The notes: a model not told the origin generated them from the letters alone. Counted from the stretch's first letter, positions 1-8,236 are shown. The stretch: 51,722 bases of DNA from Chloroflexota bacterium (GCA_003152995.1 PMBR01000065.1:14143-65864); one strand, 5' to 3'. Made by a program: numbers and translations.

Positions 1-129
1 CTGCTGGTTCTTGGAGCTGCCGGAGCGTCGCCCGGCGGCGAGGATGCGCCGGAGGTGCTCGGTTTCGAGCGGGCGGTCGGTGAACTTGCGGATGGCTCGC
101 GTGGTGTCGATCGCTTGCCAGGTGTCCAT
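1..129 (-). CDS. Nitroreductase family protein, N-terminal fragment
   Basis: The first 43 residues are visible; the rest lies beyond the left edge. The start reads MDTWQAIDTTRAIRKF, followed by TDRPLETEHLRRIL and a Ser-Lys-Asn segment. This is the usual opening of FMN-dependent nitroreductases: an 'R-x-I-R-x-F' FMN-phosphate contact, then a helix ending in 'A-x-x-S-x-S-x-x-N-x-Q'. Such proteins reduce nitro, quinone or flavin substrates with NAD(P)H as cytoplasmic dimers. A GGAG sits about nine bases before the ATG, so the start is well supported. The substrate cannot be inferred. Confidence 0.8.
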   Translation of the reverse strand, partial: MDTWQAIDTTRAIRKFTDRPLETEHLRRILAAGRRSGSSKNQQ

Positions 130-198
130 TTGCTTTGCTCCAGTTGGGCGAGAGGTGGGCCGACGACGGTCGGCGGTATCGGTCGGTCGACGACCGGA

Positions 199-1329
199 TC
201 AGTCGCGGGGCGGCCGGCCCGCTTCTTCGCGGGCCTCCCGGCGAGCCCTTTCGCGGATTACGGCTTCGGCCGCGACGGCTGTGCTCGCGGCGCCGAAGCC
301 GTAAACGGGATTCTCGGGACGCGCGACGACGCAAGCCGCGGCCAGCTCGCCGGCCTGGTCCGGCGCCACCGGACCGCCGAGTTCTTTGGCGAAGAATGAC
401 GCCGTTCTCCGGCGGGCCTCCGCGTCCTCGTACAGCCAGCGATGGCCATATCCGGGCAGGATCAGCGTCTCGACCGGCGCGGAGCCCGGGTCGGTTCGGG
501 CGCGTCGAGCTGCCTGCGCTATCAGTCCGAGATGCTCCACTGGCACTCCGCGATCGTCCTCGCCGTGCATGAGCAGCAGCGGCCCTCGATAGCGGGTCGC
601 GGCGACGGAGGCGCTGGCGTCGTCGATGGAATGGCGTCGCGGGATGAGCAGGACGGCGGCCGTGAGGTAGGCGAGGGGAGTGGCAATCGCGCCCGGTACC
701 TGCAACTCGGCCATCTCGAAGGTCTTGCGGGTCATTCGGACCAGGTCTGCCGGCGACGACAGCGCCACCACAGCCGTCACGGCCGGTTCGGCGGCTGCGG
801 CCACGATCACGCCCGCGCCGCCCATCGAATGTCCGAGCAGACCCACCGCCGAAACCTCCGGCCGGGCCGCCAGCCAGCGGGCGGCGGAAGCGGCATCCTC
901 GCCGAATTCGGGCACGTTCACCGGCAGCGCCTCGGGCGGATTGTCGCCGTGGCCGCGTACGTCGATGACCAGGCAGTGGAACCCGGCCGCGTGCAGGTAG
1001 CGGATGTGGGCCATGGATCGGCCGCGGTTCGACTCCCAACCGTGGACGATCGCGACCGCGGGCCCAGGCCGGATCGGGTCGCTGTCATTCGAACCCTCGG
1101 CCGGAACGAACCACGCGGCGAGGCGGGCATCTCCCGACGGGATCTCGACCGATTCGAACGCCAGTCCGAAGTCGGCCGGGCTGCCCTCGACCGGGCTTCG
1201 ATGGGGCTGGCCCACCCGTTCCCTGTACTTCAGCGCAAATTGATACGCGAGGCCGACGGAAACGGCCGTGACGACGCCCGCAGCCAGCGCGAGCCTCTTT
1301 GGTCTTGGGAAGAGCGGAGAGGATGGCAT
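199..1329 (-). CDS. Membrane-anchored alpha/beta hydrolase
   Basis: A 376-residue protein with an N-terminal membrane helix (about residues 13-33) and an alpha/beta-hydrolase domain. The nucleophile elbow is GHSMGG with Ser168. An upstream 'VIDVRGHGDN' loop, an acid-loop candidate 'GEDDRG' and a late 'GYGHRW' histidine complete a plausible catalytic triad. The family includes esterases, lipases and peptidases; the substrate is unknown. I chose the ATG at 1329 because translation upstream becomes Arg/Pro-rich with no domain content, and a membrane helix follows directly. No Shine-Dalgarno is visible; a TAACCT lies only one base before the ATG, so the exact start is uncertain. It diverges from the J-domain gene. 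Confidence 0.85.
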   Translation of the reverse strand: MPSSPLFPRPKRLALAAGVVTAVSVGLAYQFALKYRERVGQPHRSPVEGSPADFGLAFESVEIPSGDARLAAWFVPAEGSNDSDPIRPGPAVAIVHGWESNRGRSMAHIRYLHAAGFHCLVIDVRGHGDNPPEALPVNVPEFGEDAASAARWLAARPEVSAVGLLGHSMGGAGVIVAAAAEPAVTAVVALSSPADLVRMTRKTFEMAELQVPGAIATPLAYLTAAVLLIPRRHSIDDASASVAATRYRGPLLLMHGEDDRGVPVEHLGLIAQAARRARTDPGSAPVETLILPGYGHRWLYEDAEARRRTASFFAKELGGPVAPDQAGELAAACVVARPENPVYGFGAASTAVAAEAVIRERARREAREEAGRPPRD

Positions 1330-1493
1330 GAGGTTAGGGGACGGCACTGCGGCCGTCCTGTCAAGAGCGGTGGCTCCGGGCGATGGGTCAGGGGAATCGC
1401 CACGTCGGTCCTCCAGGCGACGAGTGCCGCGACCTGGCCGTGCCGCAGGCGCCGGAGGGCCGGAGGCGCGGGAGTGCCTCACGCCCGGCCAGT

Positions 1494-1499
1494 TAGACT
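1494..1499 (+). promoter_or_regulatory. -10 element for a leaderless J-domain mRNA
   Basis: TAGACT ends six bases before the ATG at 1506 and no Shine-Dalgarno is present. The spacing places the transcript start at or next to the start codon. This matches several other genes in the window. Confidence 0.55.
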
Positions 1500-1505
1500 G
1501 ACCAG

Positions 1506-2258
1506 ATGCCCCGCGATCCCTTCGCCGTTCTCGAGCTGCCGCTCGACGCCACCTCAGATGCCATCAAGGCGGCCTGGCGCCGCCTCGCCCGCCAGCATCA
1601 TCCTGACGTGGCGAGTGGCGATCCCGGTGTCGAGCGTCACGCGAATCGCCGCATGGCGGAGATCAATGCCGCGTATCACGAGCTGAGCGACCCGGAGCGG
1701 CGGCAGCGGCACCGCGAAGCGGCGGCCCGGGCGGCCCGTGGCGCCTACTCCGGGGAGTGGCCCGGAGGACCTGCTCCAGCCGAGACCTATGGAACCCCGG
1801 ACAACCACTCCGGCCGCCCTGGGAGGTCTCGTTCCGGACGGCCGGTCACGGCCCGGATAGATACCACCGCGCTCCTACGGCCGCGCAACTCGACCCTGCA
1901 TCCCCTCGATCGAAGTCCGCTGCCGGGGCACCCGCCGCGCCCACGCTCGGCCGACGAACGCGAACCGCCGCGCGCCTCGACTCCCAGCGGGCCGACGCAT
2001 CGGCGACCCGGCCCAAGCCTGGAAGGCGAATTGCCCGCCCTGGTGGACGCGCTGGAAACTCGCCTGACGTTCGGGAAGTTCGAAGGGCTGACGCTGGCGG
2101 ACGTGGCTGAGTTGGAGCCAACCTACGTCGAGTGGATGGTGCGCACCATCGGCCGCGAGCCGGGGCTGTTGATGGCGGCGCGCGTCGTCCTGCGTTACCT
2201 GGAACGCTCCGGCGCACTCCGCCGGCGGCGGCTGGACGGGGAGTTGCCTCCGCGTTGA
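1506..2258 (+). CDS. J-domain protein with ExoX-C-like C-terminal domain
   Basis: A 250-residue protein. Residues 4-70 form a J-domain with the catalytic HPD at 32-34, which stimulates DnaK ATPase. No G/F region, zinc fingers or CTD of classic DnaJ follows. Residues 75-180 are Pro/Arg/Ser-rich and probably disordered. Residues 187-236 contain 'LTFGKFEGLTLADVAE' followed by 'PTYVEWM', the pattern of the small domain found at the C-terminus of ExoX-like exonucleases (F-G-K-x-x-G-x-x-L ... Y-x-x-W). I infer a DnaK co-chaperone with a client- or nucleic-acid-binding tail. The gene at 28018 has the same two-end architecture. The leaderless promoter signal supports this start. Confidence 0.8.
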   Translation: MPRDPFAVLELPLDATSDAIKAAWRRLARQHHPDVASGDPGVERHANRRMAEINAAYHELSDPERRQRHREAAARAARGAYSGEWPGGPAPAETYGTPDNHSGRPGRSRSGRPVTARIDTTALLRPRNSTLHPLDRSPLPGHPPRPRSADEREPPRASTPSGPTHRRPGPSLEGELPALVDALETRLTFGKFEGLTLADVAELEPTYVEWMVRTIGREPGLLMAARVVLRYLERSGALRRRRLDGELPPR

Positions 2259-2528
2259 GAGGAGTGGGGCCGCCGATCGAAGGGTCATGCTGGCCGATTA
2301 TCCGTGGTTGCTCGGTTCGTGGTCGGGGCTTGCGACCTCCTGTACGACGCCCGGTCGTCTCAAGGTGGCGGTAGCGATCGTCCCGGCCCGTATCCGACGC
2401 CCCTGACCTCTTCGTACTCCGGTCATCGGCGGCCAATGCCACCGTAGCGCGATATCGGCGCCGGGCTATGGCCCGTCCGGGTGTACCTAGGACAGTCAGT
2501 AAGTCCGGCGCGCCAATGCACCGGGCGG

Positions 2529-2534
2529 TAGGAT
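2529..2534 (+). promoter_or_regulatory. -10 element for a leaderless DinB-like mRNA
   Basis: TAGGAT is followed by exactly six bases (CTGCGC) and then the ATG at 2541. No ribosome-binding site is present. The roughly 280 bases between the previous gene and this site show no coding signal. Confidence 0.55.
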
Positions 2535-2540
2535 CTGCGC

Positions 2541-3029
2541 ATGTATGCCGACGGTCTCTCTTTTCTCGAAGAAGAACGCGAAGCCTGGCGTCCGTTCGAG
2601 GCCCTGCTCGATCTCACCGACGAACAGCTGGAGCAGCCCGTGGAGGGGATCCACGGCTGGACGGGTCGCGACTTGATGTCGCATCTCGGCGTCTGGCTCG
2701 ATTGGTGGCTGACCATCGCGCGGGAACTGGCAGTTGGGCCGCAGAGCGAGGGCTATGACCGACTGGAGGCCATCGGCAAGGACTGGGAAGCGCAGGGCGA
2801 CGTCCTCAACGCGCGCTATCGGGCCGAATGGGCGGCTCTTCCGATGGCCGAGGTCAGGCGTCGTTTCGCGACCCTTCCGGGTGAGCTCCGCGGTTACCTG
2901 ACCGTGGTGCCCGAAACCCGCTGGTTGAAGGACTCGGCTCACCTCAAGTCGCTGCTCGGGAACACGACCGAACACTACGACGACCACACGGCGGATCTCG
3001 GGGCCGTCCTGGCTGCAGCCGGGCGCTGA
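2541..3029 (+). CDS. DinB / maleylpyruvate-isomerase-like four-helix protein
   Basis: A 162-residue, mostly helical protein. It opens with a long helix, then 'GWTGRDLMSHLGVWLDWW' (first metal-site His) and ends with 'GNTTEHYDDHTADL' (second and third His). That triad spacing is typical of the DinB/MDMPI metalloprotein fold, whose members are thiol-dependent transferases or uncharacterised stress proteins. The length fits the family. The exact reaction is unknown. A single gene, apparently with its own leaderless promoter. Confidence 0.7.
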   Translation: MYADGLSFLEEEREAWRPFEALLDLTDEQLEQPVEGIHGWTGRDLMSHLGVWLDWWLTIARELAVGPQSEGYDRLEAIGKDWEAQGDVLNARYRAEWAALPMAEVRRRFATLPGELRGYLTVVPETRWLKDSAHLKSLLGNTTEHYDDHTADLGAVLAAAGR

Positions 3030-3064
3030 TCGCGTACGGTATTCGCGAGGAGGCGACCGACCGT

Positions 3065-3439
3065 ATGAACGACGACCGAACGCACAACGGGCACACTGAA
3101 TCGCCGAGCCTGGGCGAGGCGATCGATCGGCTGGCCGACGAGCTGGACGAGATTCATCGCCATGAGTCGGGGAAGGTCGTCGAGTACGTTCGAGGGTCGA
3201 CCGTCTTCGCCGTCCAGCAAGCGCTGATCGTCAGCTTCCGCCTGCGATCCGAGGTGGTCGAGGCGGCTCTCCGAACGCCCGACACCGTCCGTTCCTCTCG
3301 TGGACCAGACTGGATCACGCTCCAACCGCGGGCCGTGGACGGATTCGCGCTGGACCGAGCTCTGGCCTGGTTCGAGAGCGCCTGGCGGCTGGCCGGCGAT
3401 TCGCCCAACGACCGGCCCCAGTCTCCGCTGCTCAACTGA
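3065..3439 (+). CDS. Hypothetical 124-residue protein
   Basis: I do not recognise this family. The N-terminal half is a charged amphipathic helix (about residues 15-45: 'IDRLADELDEIHRHESGKVV'). A more hydrophobic segment with 'FAVQQALIVSFRLRSEVVEAAL' follows, then a Trp-containing C-terminal half. No signal peptide or membrane helix is seen. GGAGG lies 11 bases before the ATG, and a TACGGT -10 candidate at about 3036 gives a short leader. A strong two-hairpin terminator follows. The coding call rests on the ribosome-binding site, length and position; function is unknown. Confidence 0.55.
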   Translation: MNDDRTHNGHTESPSLGEAIDRLADELDEIHRHESGKVVEYVRGSTVFAVQQALIVSFRLRSEVVEAALRTPDTVRSSRGPDWITLQPRAVDGFALDRALAWFESAWRLAGDSPNDRPQSPLLN

Positions 3440-3542
3440 AAGCGAGCCTGGGATCCCGCGTCGCGGCGCCGATTCCGGCCCGGCCTAACGGTTCGCGGAG
3501 TGGCGGTTGGCCGCTTTTGGGAGGCGAATCCCGCACAAAACA

Positions 3543-3574
3543 CGACCCCGGCCTGAGGGGGTAGGCCGGGGTCG
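3543..3574. terminator. Bidirectional terminator hairpin A
   Basis: A perfect 12-bp stem (3543-3554 with 3563-3574) and an 8-base loop. Read on the minus strand it is followed by a G-T-G-TTTT run, so it can end the thioredoxin transcript. It lies between convergent genes. Confidence 0.8.
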
Positions 3575-3578
3575 CTGG

Positions 3579-3605
3579 ACGGGGCCGAGGGGGAGGCCCC
3601 GTTTT
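3579..3605 (+). terminator. Terminator hairpin B
   Basis: An 8-bp stem (3579-3586 with 3595-3602, including GGGGCC/GGCCCC) that runs into TTTT at 3602-3605 on the plus strand. It would stop transcription from the 3065 gene. Confidence 0.75.
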
Positions 3606-3638
3606 GGGATATTCGATTCTAGAGCGGTCGTTCCACGC

Positions 3639-3980
3639 TCAGGTCTTGGCCGTAGCGTACTGCGAAAGCCCGAAGCTTGCCTCGAACTGTTCCGCGGACC
3701 GAGCCCCGATTACAGCCATTGGCTGCTGGCCCGGACGGAAGAAAGCGACCGTCGGCAGGTTCATGATCTGGAGCGCCTGGGAGACGGCCGGGTTGGCGTC
3801 GACATCCATCTTCACGACATCGATGACGCCGGCGTACTTCTTCGCGATCCGCTCGAGTTCGGGGGCGACCATCGCGCAGGGGCCGCACCAGGTGGCCCAG
3901 AAGTCGACGATGATCGGCCTCTCGGCGTTGAGGACGACCTGTTCGAATGTCTCGTCCGTGACTTGTGTTACGTCGGCCAT
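3639..3980 (-). CDS. trxA: Thioredoxin
   Basis: A 113-residue classical thioredoxin: 'VDFWATWCGPC' with the redox pair Cys32/Cys35, a buried Asp before it, and the cis-proline motif 'NLPTV'. It reduces protein disulfides in the cytoplasm. The length is standard, with no signal peptide or extra domain. The ATG at 3980 begins the canonical 'MADVTQVTDETF' sequence; an AAAGGA lies about 12 bases upstream. It is 52 bases downstream of an ArsR-type regulator on the same strand, so the two are probably cotranscribed and this thioredoxin is likely induced by the regulator's signal. Confidence 0.95.
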   Translation of the reverse strand: MADVTQVTDETFEQVVLNAERPIIVDFWATWCGPCAMVAPELERIAKKYAGVIDVVKMDVDANPAVSQALQIMNLPTVAFFRPGQQPMAVIGARSAEQFEASFGLSQYATAKT

Positions 3981-4032
3981 CTGGCGGATGGTCCTTTCTC
4001 CGTGCTGGTTTGACGGTGAGTGCGAAAGCGAC

Positions 4033-4326
4033 TCAGCCGGATATGGATTGGAGCAACCGGCAAGCCTCGAGGATTCGCGTATCCGCAAGGCGATAGTAGA
4101 TGACATTACCGTCGCGCCTGGTCAGGACCAGGCCCGAGTTGCGCAGGACTGCAAGGTGCTGACTCATGTTCGGGACGTGGCATCCGACTCGATCGGACAG
4201 ATCCCGAACGGACAACTCACCCTCGCCGAGACATTGAAGGACGCACAGCCTCTTGGCGTCGGCCAGAGCCCTGGCCACCGCGGCCGACCGCTGTTGCGTT
4301 GCCTCCAGATCGCTCAGTTCGAGCAT
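4033..4326 (-). CDS. ArsR-family winged-helix repressor
   Basis: A 97-residue winged-helix protein. The central region has 'LCVLQCLGEGELSVRDLSDRV', a recognition helix 'HVPNMSQHLAVLRNSGLV', and the wing 'RRDGNVIYYRLAD', typical of ArsR/SmtB repressors. The classic 'ELCVCDL' metal box is replaced by 'ELSVRDL', but Cys residues remain before it (two in 'LCVLQC') and at 'VGC' in the HTH, so a thiol, redox or metal sensor is possible. It is the first gene of a two-gene unit with thioredoxin, and an inverted repeat overlaps its own promoter. Confidence 0.9.
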   Translation of the reverse strand: MLELSDLEATQQRSAAVARALADAKRLCVLQCLGEGELSVRDLSDRVGCHVPNMSQHLAVLRNSGLVLTRRDGNVIYYRLADTRILEACRLLQSISG

Positions 4327-4332
4327 GTGAAT

Positions 4333-4361
4333 ACTCTACAATAGGTTGCGCAACTACGCAA
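4333..4361 (-). promoter_or_regulatory. Promoter and putative operator of the ArsR-thioredoxin unit
   Basis: On the minus strand, TTGCGT (4356-4361) and TAGAGT (4333-4338) are separated by 17 bases. The spacer holds a perfect 10-base palindrome GTTGCGCAAC at 4345-4354. An operator between -35 and -10 suits autorepression by the ArsR protein. The assignment is inferred from position. Confidence 0.55.
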
Positions 4362-4526
4362 GTAGCTGCGTCGGCTGGCCGGGTCAAGCCGGACGCGCCG
4401 TCGATCCGTCAGCCGTGGCGCCTGCTGCCTCCCTCCGGCCGGGCGAGTCCACAGGCACGGGTGCGTCCCTCCGGCCGGGGCCGCGCCTGGCCCGGGCCCG
4501 GCCTGCGGTGCCGTGGCATGGCAGCC

Positions 4527-4585
4527 CGCCGCCTCGAATCGGCTTCGGCCTACGACAGACGCCGCCTCGAATCGGCTTCGGCCTA
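4527..4585. repeat. 26-bp tandem direct repeat
   Basis: Two exact 26-base copies (4527-4552 and 4560-4585) with a 33-base period. They contain CTCGAATCGGCTTCGGCC and lie in the 256-base gap between arsR and the membrane operon. The second copy touches the stop codon of the next gene. A second pair of 14-base copies (TCCCTCCGGCCGGG) lies at 4430-4443 and 4466-4479. No ORF is supported in this gap. Confidence 0.8.
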
Positions 4586-5176
4586 GGAAGTGGACCGCTT
4601 CAGATCGGCCGACGCGTCAGTCGAGCCCTCCTCCGACCGCAGACGCCAGGCGAGTGCCGCCGCTACGGCGATCAGGGCCGCCACGGCCAGCAGGCCCGCG
4701 ACGGTGAGTTCCACGCCGACGGTCGGGGCGGCGAAGAGGTTCAGCTCCGGAACCAGCGACAGGACGACCGAGGAGCCGACGAGACCCGCCGTCGTCGCCG
4801 CGCGCCGGACGTAGACCGACCTCGAGTTGGTCCCTGCCGCTTGGAAGTCGAGCGACCAATAGGCCATCTCCGCGACCGCCAGCAGCCAGCCGCCGGCAAG
4901 GGCGGTGAGAGATCGCCAGGTGCTCGATCCAGGCCCCAGGAGCCAGGCCGCGCCGAGCAGGGCGAGGGCGGCCATGATAGGGCCCGGGCGGGCGAAGCGC
5001 AGCCCCACGACCAAACACGCCAACGCCCCGAGCGACAGGCCCCCGGGGATCATCCAGGCCGAACGTCCCGCGGCTGCCGCCAGGCTCGTGGGGTCGGTGG
5101 CGACCGCGGTCGACACGGCCCCGAGGACCGAGGCGCCGCAGAGCGCCAGGCCGGCCGTGGTCAGACGCGGAGCCAT
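4583..5176 (-). CDS. Multi-pass membrane protein, last gene of the MoxR operon
   Basis: A 197-residue hydrophobic protein with about five to six membrane segments (for example 'LALCGASVLGAVSTAVA', 'GLSLGALACLVVGL', 'IMAALALLGAAWLL', 'LTALAGGWLLAVAEMAYW', 'VELTVAGLLAVAALIAVAAALAW') and a short charged cytoplasmic tail. No family is recognised. The start overlaps the end of the DUF58 gene by 16 bases, which indicates translational coupling. I infer a membrane partner for the MoxR/DUF58 system. Confidence 0.75.
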   Translation of the reverse strand: MAPRLTTAGLALCGASVLGAVSTAVATDPTSLAAAAGRSAWMIPGGLSLGALACLVVGLRFARPGPIMAALALLGAAWLLGPGSSTWRSLTALAGGWLLAVAEMAYWSLDFQAAGTNSRSVYVRRAATTAGLVGSSVVLSLVPELNLFAAPTVGVELTVAGLLAVAALIAVAAALAWRLRSEEGSTDASADLKRSTS

Positions 5177-6435
5177 CTGTTCTGCCTCCCGAATTCCCTC
5201 TCCCGGGCAAGTGGGCCAGCCAGTGGCTCGCCAAGGCGCCACTGAGCGATTGGTACGCCGAGACGGCGATAGCGCAGCCGCGTTGCCGTACGCTCGAGCT
5301 GCCATATCCGATGGGCAAGGCGGGCAGCGTCGCTCGGCCGCTGGACCGTGAACGGCTCGGCCATGATTTCCACGACGGCCAGGTCGAAGCCCCGTGCCCG
5401 CAGGTCCAGCAACGCGTCGACGGTCCGGTCGTCCATCATCGGGGTCAGGGCGACGACGAGCGACTTCGGCGGCAACGTGCGAGGTGGAATGATCTCGATA
5501 CCACGCCAGTTGTAGGTGAGCAGGACCTCCGAATCGATCAGCGTGTCCACGATCCGATAGATCTGGGTCGAGCCCATATCCGGCTTGAGCCAGCGCAAAG
5601 CGCCGCCGAAGCCGATGATCCCGACCCTGTCGCGCCGGGCCAGATAGTACGAGGCCAGCGATGCGGCGGCTCGGACCGCGAAGTCGAGGGTGCCCTGGCC
5701 GCCGGACCGCACGTCGCTGAAGAGGTCCAAGAAGATGACGACGTCGGCATTCCGTTCGGGGTGCATCTCGTTGACGTGGAGCTGGCCGGACCGCGCGCTC
5801 AGGCGCCAGTTGATGCGTCTGGGCCTGTCTCCGGCCACGTATGGCCGAACGTCGGCGAACTCGATGCCATCGCCTCGAACCCGGGACAACTCGTTTCCGC
5901 TGAACATCTGGGTCTCGGCCGGTGAGAGGGCGCGCCGGAGCGTCTCGGGCCGCGGGTAGATGCGCAGGGTTCGGTTGAGGTCGATCGAACCCTCGAAGCG
6001 GAAGAAGCCTAGGCGGTCGTGGGCCCGGAGGAGAGGGTTCGGGAGCGGCAGGACGCCCCATCGCGCCGTACTTAGGTCTGTTTCCAGGACCGCCGACCGT
6101 TCCGCAGCGAGTCTCACCCCGAGGATGTAGCGGCCACCGCGAGCCGCGAGGCCCTGGGGTACGTGCCACGCGATCTGCAGCCACGGCACGTCCGTGGTCG
6201 AGCGGACCGTCACGGCGACATGCACGTCTTCACCCTCGAGCAGCCTGTCGCGGTCGACTTCTACCGACGCCCGCAGGTTTGGGCGCTCGACGAGCGCCAG
6301 GCCGGCCAAGACGGCAACGATGAAGGGCAGCCCGAGCACCGCCGCTTCCGGGAGACCGCTGACGAGGGCGACGAGGAGACCTGCAGCTCCGAGAGCCGCA
6401 TAGCCGCCGAGCTTGGGCGAGGCGGTGAGGGTCAA
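5161..6435 (-). CDS. DUF58 (vWA-like) membrane-associated protein
   Basis: A 424-residue protein with two N-terminal membrane helices (about residues 10-50), a beta-rich domain, then the DUF58 signature 'YVAGDRPRRINWRLSARSG'. A vWA-like C-terminal region follows with 'VVIFLDLFSDVRSG' in place of the metal-site motif. DUF58 proteins pair with MoxR AAA+ ATPases, probably in metal insertion or envelope complex maturation. The start is a TTG that overlaps the moxR stop as TTGA, matching the other overlaps in this operon; the next methionines are internal. Function is inferred from family and neighbours. Confidence 0.85.
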   Translation of the reverse strand: MTLTASPKLGGYAALGAAGLLVALVSGLPEAAVLGLPFIVAVLAGLALVERPNLRASVEVDRDRLLEGEDVHVAVTVRSTTDVPWLQIAWHVPQGLAARGGRYILGVRLAAERSAVLETDLSTARWGVLPLPNPLLRAHDRLGFFRFEGSIDLNRTLRIYPRPETLRRALSPAETQMFSGNELSRVRGDGIEFADVRPYVAGDRPRRINWRLSARSGQLHVNEMHPERNADVVIFLDLFSDVRSGGQGTLDFAVRAAASLASYYLARRDRVGIIGFGGALRWLKPDMGSTQIYRIVDTLIDSEVLLTYNWRGIEIIPPRTLPPKSLVVALTPMMDDRTVDALLDLRARGFDLAVVEIMAEPFTVQRPSDAARLAHRIWQLERTATRLRYRRLGVPIAQWRLGEPLAGPLAREREFGRQNRWLRV

Positions 6436-7424
6436 CTTCGAATCGGCGCCGCTTCATCCGCGCTGGGCGTCGGCACGCTCTCGAGGACGCGGCGGACGAG
6501 GTCGTCGGTCCGGATGCGTTGGACCCAGACCTCAGGCTTGAGCATTATCCGGTGCGCCAGCGCGGGCACCGCGACTGCCTTGACGTCCTCGGGGATGACG
6601 AAGTCACGGCCGGCGAGCGTGGCCCGCGATCGGGACAACTTTAACAGCGCGAGTGACCCGCGCGGACTGGCCCCGACCTGGACCATGGGGCTCGAACGCG
6701 TGGCCTGGACCAGGTCCACGATGTAGGCCGCGATGCTGGGAGAGACGTGCACGGCCTCGGTCACGCCCTGCATCCAGCGCAGCGTGGCGGGATCGACCAC
6801 TTCACGCAGCTCGAGCTCGTCGGTACGGCGAGCAGCCCTGCGCTCGAGCATCTCGATTTCGTGTTTGCGCTCCGGGTGGCCGACGGAGATGCGGACCAGG
6901 AACCGGTCAAGCTGAGCTTCCGGCAGCGGATACGTCCCTTCTGCCTCGATCGGGTTCTGCGTCGCGATCACGAGGAACGGCCGCTCCAGCGGACGAGTGA
7001 GTCCGTCGACCGTGACCTGGCGCTCCTGCATGGCTTCCAGCAGGGCGGCTTGGGTCTTGGCCGGGGCCCGGTTGATCTCGTCGCCCAGCAGGAGGTTGGC
7101 GAATATGGGCCCGGGTCGAAAGACAAACTCGCCGCTGCGCTGGTCGTAGATCGCGGCCCCGGTGACATCGGAGGGCATCAGGTCCGGCGTGAACTGGATA
7201 CGGGAGAATCGGAGGTGGATGACGCTGGCAAAGGAGCGGGCCATGAGGGTCTTGGCCAGGCCAGGTAGGTCCTCGATCAGGATGTGGCCGTCGGCCAGCA
7301 GGGCGAGCAGCACGAGCTCCAGGACGGACCTCTTGCCGACGACGACGCGCTCGATCTCGTCGAGAACGCTTCCTGCCAGCTCCGCGGCGCGGAGAGTGTC
7401 GTTGACGCCGGAGTCCGTGCTCAC
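6432..7424 (-). CDS. MoxR-family AAA+ ATPase
   Basis: A 330-residue AAA+ protein with 'VVVGKRSVLELVLLALL', a Walker A-like loop 'EDLPGLAKT', Walker B 'LLLGDEINRAPAKTQAALLE', sensor 1 'VIATQNPIEAEGTYPLPEAQ' and an arginine-finger helix 'DRFLVRI'. The Walker A reads GLAKT rather than GxGKT, as in many MoxR proteins. A GTG start at 7424 is chosen: GGAGG lies just upstream and the start overlaps the previous stop as GTGA. It probably acts as a chaperone remodelling a complex with DUF58 and the membrane partners encoded beside it. Confidence 0.93.
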   Translation of the reverse strand: MSTDSGVNDTLRAAELAGSVLDEIERVVVGKRSVLELVLLALLADGHILIEDLPGLAKTLMARSFASVIHLRFSRIQFTPDLMPSDVTGAAIYDQRSGEFVFRPGPIFANLLLGDEINRAPAKTQAALLEAMQERQVTVDGLTRPLERPFLVIATQNPIEAEGTYPLPEAQLDRFLVRISVGHPERKHEIEMLERRAARRTDELELREVVDPATLRWMQGVTEAVHVSPSIAAYIVDLVQATRSSPMVQVGASPRGSLALLKLSRSRATLAGRDFVIPEDVKAVAVPALAHRIMLKPEVWVQRIRTDDLVRRVLESVPTPSADEAAPIRS

Positions 7425-8236
7425 AATGCCTCCAATAGGTCGACGGCGCGCCTGATGGTTGCGCGCGAAATGCCACGGGCCTGGTGCGTTCGAATCCGAT
7501 GGGTTGCCGGCCGGGCTGGGGTCTCGGCGGCTGCCGGAGTGGCGGCCCGGGCGGCCTCGTCCGGGCCGTAGGCCCCAGGCCCGACCAGCGCCCAGAGCTC
7601 GTCGCCGAGGATTCGATGGGCGGCCGCCGGCTCGGTCTCCAGATCGACCTGGTAACGCTCGATCAGGCGAGCTGCGGCGATTCTCCGGAGGAGAGGGCGA
7701 AGACGGAACTCCACTCCGCGCCAGCTCCACTCGGCATCCAGGATCACTCCAACGATTGCCTTCACCTCGCGTAGCTCAGACGGCGGTTCGAGTGGGCGGC
7801 CGCGCACCGAGTCGAACTCCGTGGCTGCGGCGGTGGGCAGTGCTGCGGCGAGGGCGCGCCAGCAGGTCCACACCAGTAACCCGCCGATTGTCAGCAGCCA
7901 CGCGTTGACGGCCCCGCTACGCACCTCCTGGAGCGTCGCGAGGGCGACGGCGAGGGCGATCGTGGCGAGAACGGCGAGCGCGGCAGGCGGCCCGGCGAGG
8001 CGCGCGATAAGGGTAAGGTAGCGAAGCAACGGCCGTCCCGGGCCGGACCGGGCGGGACGCGTCGAGCGCCCTTGCCGGGTGCCTGTCGCGGCCTTTGCGG
8101 ACCGCGACCTCGGCATCGCGGCCGGCGCGACGGGGGCGCCGGAGCCGTCCGCGTTGGGACTGGCCGCGGCGGCGGCGGTCGCGGGCGCCTCTCGGCCGCG
8201 TTGAACGTTGCGAGAGTCGCCGCCCGGCTCGCTCAC
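7421..8236 (-). CDS. Two-helix membrane protein of the MoxR operon
   Basis: A 271-residue protein. The N-terminal 60 residues are Ala/Pro/Arg-rich and probably disordered. Two membrane helices follow ('ALAVLATIALAVALATL' and 'AWLLTIGGLLVWTCW'), then a cytoplasmic, mostly helical domain with 'RPLEPPSELREVKAIVGV'. The start is GTG overlapping the DUF4129 stop as GTGA; the end overlaps moxR the same way. Unknown family; proteins of this layout often sit between DUF4129 and MoxR genes in actinomycetes and relatives. I infer a structural partner of the MoxR complex. Confidence 0.7.
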   Translation of the reverse strand: MSEPGGDSRNVQRGREAPATAAAAASPNADGSGAPVAPAAMPRSRSAKAATGTRQGRSTRPARSGPGRPLLRYLTLIARLAGPPAALAVLATIALAVALATLQEVRSGAVNAWLLTIGGLLVWTCWRALAAALPTAAATEFDSVRGRPLEPPSELREVKAIVGVILDAEWSWRGVEFRLRPLLRRIAAARLIERYQVDLETEPAAAHRILGDELWALVGPGAYGPDEAARAATPAAAETPARPATHRIRTHQARGISRATIRRAVDLLEAL

